A stretch of DNA of 36,740 nucleotides, taken from Caulobacter sp. Lineage in GTDB: Bacteria > Pseudomonadota > Alphaproteobacteria > Caulobacterales > Caulobacteraceae. The notes under the pieces were generated by a model, which did not search any database, was not told where the DNA came from, and saw nothing but the letters and a program-made list of their open reading frames with translations. The DNA lies in assembly GCA_029866155.1 (NCBI GenBank), contig JARWZW010000001.1:1-36740 (forward strand), written 5' to 3'. This document shows positions 32,403 through 36,740 of the stretch, one piece after another (position 1 is the stretch's first letter; each line of letters opens with the position of its first letter). A program made the translations under genes and the position numbers.

Positions 32403-33260
32403 ATGACCATCACCGCCCTGGACCACATCGCCCTGGTCGTCCGCGATCTGGACGCCACCCTGGACGGCTACAGCCGCCTGTTCGGCCGCACCCCCAACTG
32501 GCGCGGCGCCGATGGTGGGGCGCACCATGCCTGGTACCAGTTCGGCAACACCGCCCTGGACATCATCGCCCCGACCGGCGAGGGCCATACCGGCAGTCAG
32601 GTGGCCAGACAGCTGGCCGATCATGGCGAAGGCATCTGGGCCCTGGCCTTCGCCACCGATGACATGGCCGCCGAACGCGGGCGGATCGAGCGGCTGGCGA
32701 TGCCCTCTTCCGAGCCCCTGCCGATCCGCTCCACCCATCCCGAAACCGGTGAAAAGCGCCGCTGGCTGACCTCGGTGATCGCGCCGGCCGCCAGTCACGG
32801 CGTGAACCTCTTCCTGATCGAGCAGAAGCCCGACACGGCGATCTGGCCAAACTCGGAGGCGCAAGGCCAGGAGGCCGCGGCCATCTCCGGCCTCGACCAT
32901 GTCGTGGTCTCGACCCGCCATCCCAACCGCGCCGCCGCCCTCTATGGCGCGCGCCTGGGTCTTGATTTCAAGCTGGACCGGACAAACCCCGACTGGGGAA
33001 CCCGCCTGATGTTCTTCAAGGTCGGCGATCTGGTCGTTGAAGTCGCCCACCGCCTGAAGGACGAGCCCAACGACGATCCCGACAGCTTCTGGGGCCTGAC
33101 CTGGCGGGCGCCCGATGTGGACGCCGCCCATGCCCGGATCGCTGCATCCGGGTTCGAAGTCAGCGAATGCCGAGCCGGCCGCAAGCCTGGCACCCGCGTC
33201 TTCACCATCAAGAACGCCCCGGCCGGCATTCCCACCCTGATCCTCGGAGCCGCTCAGTGA
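32403..33260 (+). CDS. Two-domain VOC (glyoxalase/dioxygenase fold) protein
   Basis: A 285-residue cytoplasmic protein built of two vicinal-oxygen-chelate modules. The first starts [20 protein letters not shown] with [14 protein letters not shown], and the second starts [20 protein letters not shown] with [18 protein letters not shown]; each has the expected His near the start and acidic or polar strand ends that bind metal. The substrate is unknown; such proteins may be lyases, isomerases or dioxygenases. It lies 61 bp after leuC, and its stop codon overlaps the leuD start (GTGA), so it is made together with the leucine enzymes. Whether it acts on a leucine-pathway by-product is only a guess. 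Confidence 0.88.
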   Translation: MTITALDHIALVVRDLDATLDGYSRLFGRTPNWRGADGGAHHAWYQFGNTALDIIAPTGEGHTGSQVARQLADHGEGIWALAFATDDMAAERGRIERLAMPSSEPLPIRSTHPETGEKRRWLTSVIAPAASHGVNLFLIEQKPDTAIWPNSEAQGQEAAAISGLDHVVVSTRHPNRAAALYGARLGLDFKLDRTNPDWGTRLMFFKVGDLVVEVAHRLKDEPNDDPDSFWGLTWRAPDVDAAHARIAASGFEVSECRAGRKPGTRVFTIKNAPAGIPTLILGAAQ

Positions 33261-33865
33261 AAGCCTTCACCCGCCTGGATGGCCGCGCCGCGCCGCTGGG
33301 TCTGGCCAATGTCGATACCGACCAGATCATCCCCAAGCAGTTCCTAAAGACCGTCGAGCGGGAGGGCCTGGCCAAGGGCCTGTTCTATGACTTCCGGTTC
33401 GACGAGGCGGGCAAGGAAAAGACCGACTTCGTCCTCAACCGACCGGAATACCGGGCGGCCTCCATCCTCATCGCCGGCGACAATTTCGGCTGCGGCTCCA
33501 GCCGGGAACATGCCCCCTGGGCCCTGATGGATTTCGGAATCACCTGCGTCATCTCCTCCGGTTTCGCGGACATCTTCCACAACAACTGCCTCAACAACGG
33601 CCTGCTGCCAGTGGTGTTGAAGCCGCAGGAAGTCGAGGCCCTGATGGAAGAGGCCAAGGGCGGCAACCACGTCTTCACCGTCGATCTCGAAACCCAGACC
33701 GTGTCGGCGCCATCCGGCGCCAAATTCCGGTTCGAGATTGATCCTGACCGCAAGCACAAGCTGCTGGAGGGCCTGGACGCCATTGGCGAGACCCTGCAGC
33801 ATGCGCCGTCCATCGATGTCTATGAAATGAAGCGCGCCCTGGCCCAGCCCTGGCTGGAGGCCTGA
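33257..33865 (+). CDS. leuD: 3-isopropylmalate dehydratase small subunit
   Basis: A 202-residue swivelling-domain partner of LeuC. Family features are [20 protein letters not shown], the core [40 protein letters not shown] and the C-terminal [15 protein letters not shown]. The start is GTG 33257, giving [18 protein letters not shown] at 33245-33248 precedes it. Its GTGA overlaps the VOC gene stop, and the following gene starts directly after its stop codon. LeuD and LeuC normally adjoin; here a VOC gene separates them. Confidence 0.96.
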   Translation: MKAFTRLDGRAAPLGLANVDTDQIIPKQFLKTVEREGLAKGLFYDFRFDEAGKEKTDFVLNRPEYRAASILIAGDNFGCGSSREHAPWALMDFGITCVISSGFADIFHNNCLNNGLLPVVLKPQEVEALMEEAKGGNHVFTVDLETQTVSAPSGAKFRFEIDPDRKHKLLEGLDAIGETLQHAPSIDVYEMKRALAQPWLEA

Positions 33866-34165
33866 ATGATCCTGGTCATGGGTACTGTCCGGGTGTCGCC
33901 GGACGCCATAGAGGTCCTGCGACCGGCCATGGCCGCCCAGGTCGCCGCCTCTCGCGCCGAGGACGGCTGTATTGACTATGCCTATGGCCTGGATGTGCTG
34001 GAGCCCGGCCTGATCCGGGTCTCGGAGGCCTGGACCAGCCGCGCGGCCCTGGAGGCCCATCTGGCCAGTCCGCACATGCCCGTCTGGCGCGCCGCCCTGG
34101 CCACAGCCGGGGTTCTCAGCCGCGACATCAAGGCTTACGAAGCCGGCGACGGCATCAGCTTCTGA
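33866..34165 (+). CDS. ABM-superfamily (YgiN-like) small monooxygenase-fold protein
   Basis: A 99-residue single-domain protein with the dimeric alpha+beta fold of antibiotic-biosynthesis monooxygenases. The pattern [60 protein letters not shown] and HMPVWRAAL is typical of the YgiN-like subgroup, several of which oxidise quinols or simply bind small aromatics or heme. The ATG directly abuts the leuD stop, and leuB starts 17 bp after its end, so it is an integral part of the leu transcript. Its role there is not known. Confidence 0.88.
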   Translation: MILVMGTVRVSPDAIEVLRPAMAAQVAASRAEDGCIDYAYGLDVLEPGLIRVSEAWTSRAALEAHLASPHMPVWRAALATAGVLSRDIKAYEAGDGISF

Positions 34166-34182
34166 CCTCGGAAATTTCCGCC

Positions 34183-35235
34183 ATGACCACGCTCCTCCTT
34201 CTGCCCGGCGACGGGATCGGTCCTGAAGTCTGCGCGCAGATGCGCCGGGTTGCCGAGCGCCTGACCCCGGACATCCTGCTTAAAGAGCGTGACTTCGGCG
34301 GTTGCTCCTATGACCGTCATGGCGTGCCCATCACCGATGAAGCCATCGCCGCCGCCCTGGCCGCCGACGCGGTCCTGATGGGCGCTGTCGGCGGACCGCA
34401 ATGGTCCGGCGTCGCGCGTCAGCACCGGCCAGAAGCCGGGCTGCTAGCCCTTCGCAAGGCCATGCAGGTCTTCGCCAATCTCCGGCCGGCCCTCTGTTTC
34501 GACGCCCTGGCCGACGCTTCCAGCCTCAAGCGCCATCTGGTCGCCGGCCTCGACATCATGATCGTTCGGGAACTGACCGGCGGGGTCTATTTCGGCGAGC
34601 CGCGCGGCATAGAGACCATGGCCGATGGACAGCGCCGCGGCGTCGACACCCAGGTCTATACGACCTCGGAGATCGAGCGAGTGTCCCGGGTGGCCTTCGA
34701 ACTGGCCCGGGGCCGGCGCAACAAGGTGACCTCCGCCGAAAAGTCCAATGTGATGGAGAGCGGCCTGCTGTGGCGCGAGGTGGTCACCGCCCTTCATGCC
34801 CGCGACTATGCCGATGTGACCCTGGAACACATGCTGGCCGATAACGCCGCCATGCAGCTGGTCCGGGCCCCGACCCAGTTCGACGTCCTGCTGACCGACA
34901 ATCTGTTCGGCGACATTCTCTCCGACGCCGCCGCCCAGTTGACCGGGTCCCTCGGCATGCTGCCCTCGGCGGCCCTGGGCGATCCCGGCAAGCCCGGCCT
35001 CTACGAGCCCATCCATGGATCGGCGCCGGACATCGCCGGCAAGGGCGTCGCCAATCCGCTGGCCGCCATCCTGTCCTTCGAAATGGCGCTTCGCTGGTCC
35101 CTAGGACGGTCGGACGAGGCGGATCGGCTGTTCAAGGCCGTGGAGTCGGCCCTGGCGTCCGGGGCCCGGACCGCCGACCTTGGCGGCGGCCTGACGACTG
35201 TCCAGATGGGTGACGCCGTCCTGGCCGCGCTTTAG
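34183..35235 (+). CDS. leuB: 3-isopropylmalate dehydrogenase
   Basis: A 350-residue NAD-dependent decarboxylating dehydrogenase, third step of leucine synthesis. Family signatures: [98 protein letters not shown] and [20 protein letters not shown], the last lining the NAD site. The length is normal and the start ATG 34183 directly precedes the first strand. It is the last gene of the leu cluster; an untailed GC palindrome about 40 bp after it is not a convincing terminator. Confidence 0.97.
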   Translation: MTTLLLLPGDGIGPEVCAQMRRVAERLTPDILLKERDFGGCSYDRHGVPITDEAIAAALAADAVLMGAVGGPQWSGVARQHRPEAGLLALRKAMQVFANLRPALCFDALADASSLKRHLVAGLDIMIVRELTGGVYFGEPRGIETMADGQRRGVDTQVYTTSEIERVSRVAFELARGRRNKVTSAEKSNVMESGLLWREVVTALHARDYADVTLEHMLADNAAMQLVRAPTQFDVLLTDNLFGDILSDAAAQLTGSLGMLPSAALGDPGKPGLYEPIHGSAPDIAGKGVANPLAAILSFEMALRWSLGRSDEADRLFKAVESALASGARTADLGGGLTTVQMGDAVLAAL

Positions 35236-35334
35236 GTCGCCGCTCTCTGCCGGCATGCCGATCCGCGAGGCCTGCCCCCGGGGCAGCTGGATGACAGCTT
35301 TGGGCGTCGGCGCCGCCTGGGCTATAAGGACAGC

Positions 35335-36075
35335 ATGACCCGGCCCGACGCCTATGAAGAACAAGCCCTGATCGAGCTTGCCGCCTGGCGCGAGAAGATC
35401 CTGCGTCCGCCCGGGCCCTTGGACCTCGCCGCCCGGCGCATGCAGTCGACCGTGAACAACCTGATCCCCGAACGGATCCACAGGGTCATCACCAGGGTCA
35501 TTGAACAGATGACCCGCGCCATCCTCACCGGCGCCGACATGACCACGGCGAAGCCCCTGACCAACGCCTCCCTGGGGGCCCGGGACGCCCTGGCGAAACA
35601 GCGGATCCTGACCTACCGGACCATGGCGGCTGCCGAGGGCGGGGTGGCCGGGGCCGGCGGCTTCCTGCTGGCCGCTGCCGACTTTCCGGTGCTGATCGGC
35701 TTCAAGATCAAGCTGCTGTTCGAGATCGCCGCCCTCTATGGCCATGACGCCGAGGACTGGGACGAGCGACTGTTCATTCTGTCGATCTTCCAGCTGGCCT
35801 TTTCCAGCGCCGACCACCGCCAGGCGGTGTTCCGCCAGCTGGACGCCTGGGAAGGCGGCGCCGACGGCCGACCATCCTCTCACAGCGATTTCGACTGGCG
35901 GACCTTCCAGCAACAGTACCGCGACTATATCGACCTTGCGAAACTGGCGCAGTTGATCCCGGTGATCGGGGCCCCGGTGGGCGCCTATGTGAACTTCCGG
36001 CTGCTGGATCAGCTGGGAGCCCATGCCATGAACGCCTACCGGCTTCGCTGGTTGGCGGTGCGGGCCATAGCCTGA
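35335..36075 (+). CDS. EcsC family protein
   Basis: A 246-residue protein of the EcsC family, named after a gene in the Bacillus ecs ABC-transporter locus; the molecular function is unknown. Matching features are YEEQALIELAAWREKILRPP near the N-terminus, the GADMTTAKPLTNASLGARDA stretch, AAAEGGVAGAGGFLLAAADF, which is a glycine-rich hydrophobic helix, PVLIGFKIKLLFEIAALYGH, and LAQLIPVIGAPVGAYVNFRL near the end. The hydrophobic stretches suggest membrane association. It is about 100 bp downstream of leuB on the same strand and probably a separate transcript. Confidence 0.87.
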   Translation: MTRPDAYEEQALIELAAWREKILRPPGPLDLAARRMQSTVNNLIPERIHRVITRVIEQMTRAILTGADMTTAKPLTNASLGARDALAKQRILTYRTMAAAEGGVAGAGGFLLAAADFPVLIGFKIKLLFEIAALYGHDAEDWDERLFILSIFQLAFSSADHRQAVFRQLDAWEGGADGRPSSHSDFDWRTFQQQYRDYIDLAKLAQLIPVIGAPVGAYVNFRLLDQLGAHAMNAYRLRWLAVRAIA

Positions 36076-36109
36076 CACTGCCTGCTGGACCCACCAGGGG
36101 GCCGGGCTG

Positions 36110-36157
36110 GAGCATGTTCTGATGCGTTTGAAGCGGATATCGCATCCAGACATGCTC
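36110..36157. repeat. Palindromic intergenic repeat (GAGCATG element)
   Basis: GAGCATGTTCTGATGCG (36110-36126) and CGCATCCAGACATGCTC (36141-36157) are inverted with three mismatches around a 14-base loop containing GAAGCGGATAT. Palindromes with GAGCATG ends and a GAAGCGG-type centre recur between genes in many alphaproteobacteria, so this is probably one copy of a dispersed element. No other copy is seen in the window. Confidence 0.65.
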
Positions 36158-36164
36158 TAACGCT

Positions 36165-36205
36165 TTGAATAAGAGCCCGTTTTTCCGATATGATCGGTTC
36201 GATCA
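36165..36205 (+). promoter_or_regulatory. Promoter and palindromic operator candidate of the hydrolase gene
   Basis: TTGAAT (36165-36170), an 18-bp spacer and TATGAT (36189-36194) form a good sigma-70-type promoter. The palindrome TGATCG-GTT-CGATCA (36191-36205) overlaps the -10 and the expected start site, so a repressor bound there would block initiation. The regulator is unknown. Confidence 0.5.
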
Positions 36206-36257
36206 CAACGGAAAGGCAAGCTCCAGCTTCTCGTCCGATGATCAATGGAGCCTGCCC

Positions 36258-36740
36258 ATGTCCCACGACAACGAAGACCTCGGCGTCAACCAGGACCCAC
36301 GGCTGTCCCGCCGGATCTTTGGTCTGGCCACCATCGCCGTCGGCGCCGCTGCTGCCGGACCGGCGTTGAGCGCCGAGGCATCGGTTCTGGAATCCGAGGT
36401 CACCTTCAAGGTCGCCAGCCTGCCCTGCGACGGCGCCCTGTTCACCCCAGCCGGCAAGGGGCCCTGGCCAGGCGCAGTGATCATTCCGGACGCGCTTGGC
36501 CTGAGGCCCGTTTTTCGCGACATGGGCCGTCGCCTGGCGGCCGCAGGCTATGTCGTGCTGGTCCCCAATCCCTACTATCGCAGCCAGAGGGCGCCGCTCA
36601 TCACCGGCGAATTCGACTTCAGCAACCCGGCTGACCGCCAGAAGCTGGCCGCGCCCCGCGCCTTGCTGACGCCCGGCAATGTCACAACCGATTGCCTGGC
36701 CTTCATCACCTTCCTCGATGGTCTGAAGACGGTCAGCAAG
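36258..36740 (+). CDS. Dienelactone hydrolase family protein, Tat-exported, 3' end outside window
   Basis: The frame from ATG 36258 (GGAG at 36247-36250) is open for 161 codons to the window end. It begins MSHDNEDLGVNQDPRLSRRI followed by FGLATIAVGAAAAGPALSAE, a twin-arginine-type signal (LSRRIFGLA). The hydrolase part shows FTPAGKGPWPGAVIIPDALG, LRPVFRDMGRRLAAAGYVVL and VPNPYYRS, the strand-helix beginning of dienelactone-hydrolase-like alpha/beta hydrolases. The nucleophile (usually Cys in GxCxGG) lies beyond the window. An exported DLH-like enzyme may act on lactones or esters in the periplasm. A separate promoter with an operator candidate precedes it. Confidence 0.85.
   Translation, partial: MSHDNEDLGVNQDPRLSRRIFGLATIAVGAAAAGPALSAEASVLESEVTFKVASLPCDGALFTPAGKGPWPGAVIIPDALGLRPVFRDMGRRLAAAGYVVLVPNPYYRSQRAPLITGEFDFSNPADRQKLAAPRALLTPGNVTTDCLAFITFLDGLKTVSK

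Noticed and set aside
35272..35286. CTGCCCC-C-GGGGCAG after leuB as a terminator
   Set aside because: The palindrome has a one-base centre and no T-run, so it would not act as a standard intrinsic terminator.

Overview
The window is GC-rich, densely coded DNA of an alphaproteobacterium, most likely a member of the Caulobacteraceae (Caulobacter, Phenylobacterium or Brevundimonas type). The reasons are the strong G/C third-position bias, the long Ala/Glu/Pro tail on ribosomal protein bS16, a DUF3297 protein, a TonB-dependent receptor beside a beta-propeller phytase, several exported peptidases and the gene order ffh-rpsP-rimM ... trmD-rplS. I see no rRNA, tRNA, CRISPR array, transposase or prophage gene. 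All assignments come from reading the sequence; no database search was possible.

Layout. 1-8.2 kb: a TPR/glycosyltransferase protein, a DUF3297 protein, an alginate-export-type outer-membrane barrel, and two tandem S9 prolyl-oligopeptidase paralogues with signal peptides. 8.3-12.8 kb: a TonB-dependent receptor (minus) divergent from a lipoprotein beta-propeller phytase (plus), followed by a radical SAM protein. 12.8-13.07 kb has no intact gene but holds the remnant of an internally deleted PadR-type regulator. 13.07-17.6 kb (minus): secreted M20 peptidase, OxyR, a secreted SRPBCC protein, glutamate racemase and an anchored protein of unknown function. 17.75-21.3 kb (plus): a BlaI-type repressor with a self-operator inside its promoter, an overlapping M56 (BlaR1-like) membrane protease, and a Tat-exported M3 peptidase ending in a strong terminator.

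21.3-28.8 kb is the SRP/ribosome cluster: ffh with a long structured leader, rpsP, rimM, then trmD and rplS. It is split between rimM and trmD by about 3.4 kb carrying tesB and a TetR regulator on the minus strand, and an ABA4-like gene, a seven-helix membrane protein gene and a small exported protein gene on the plus strand. The TetR and ABA4-like genes diverge across two nearly identical 15-bp palindromes, which makes this a self-contained regulated unit.

28.9-30.7 kb: a DUF885 peptidase-like gene broken by one in-frame amber codon. 30.9-35.2 kb: leucine biosynthesis genes leuC, leuD and leuB, interleaved with a two-domain VOC protein and a small ABM-type monooxygenase with overlapping or abutting ends. 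35.3-36.7 kb: an EcsC-family protein, a palindromic intergenic repeat, a promoter with a palindromic operator candidate, and a Tat-exported dienelactone-hydrolase-family protein that runs off the window.

Taken together, the window mixes housekeeping functions (SRP, ribosome, tRNA methylation, leucine, peptidoglycan precursor) with many cell-envelope scavenging functions (peptidases, phytase, TonB receptor, export barrel), as is usual for oligotrophic Caulobacteraceae. The best candidates for something new are the TetR-controlled membrane pair inside the ribosomal cluster, the sensor-less BlaI/M56 pair with a probable leaderless transcript, and the leu operon with two embedded non-leu genes.
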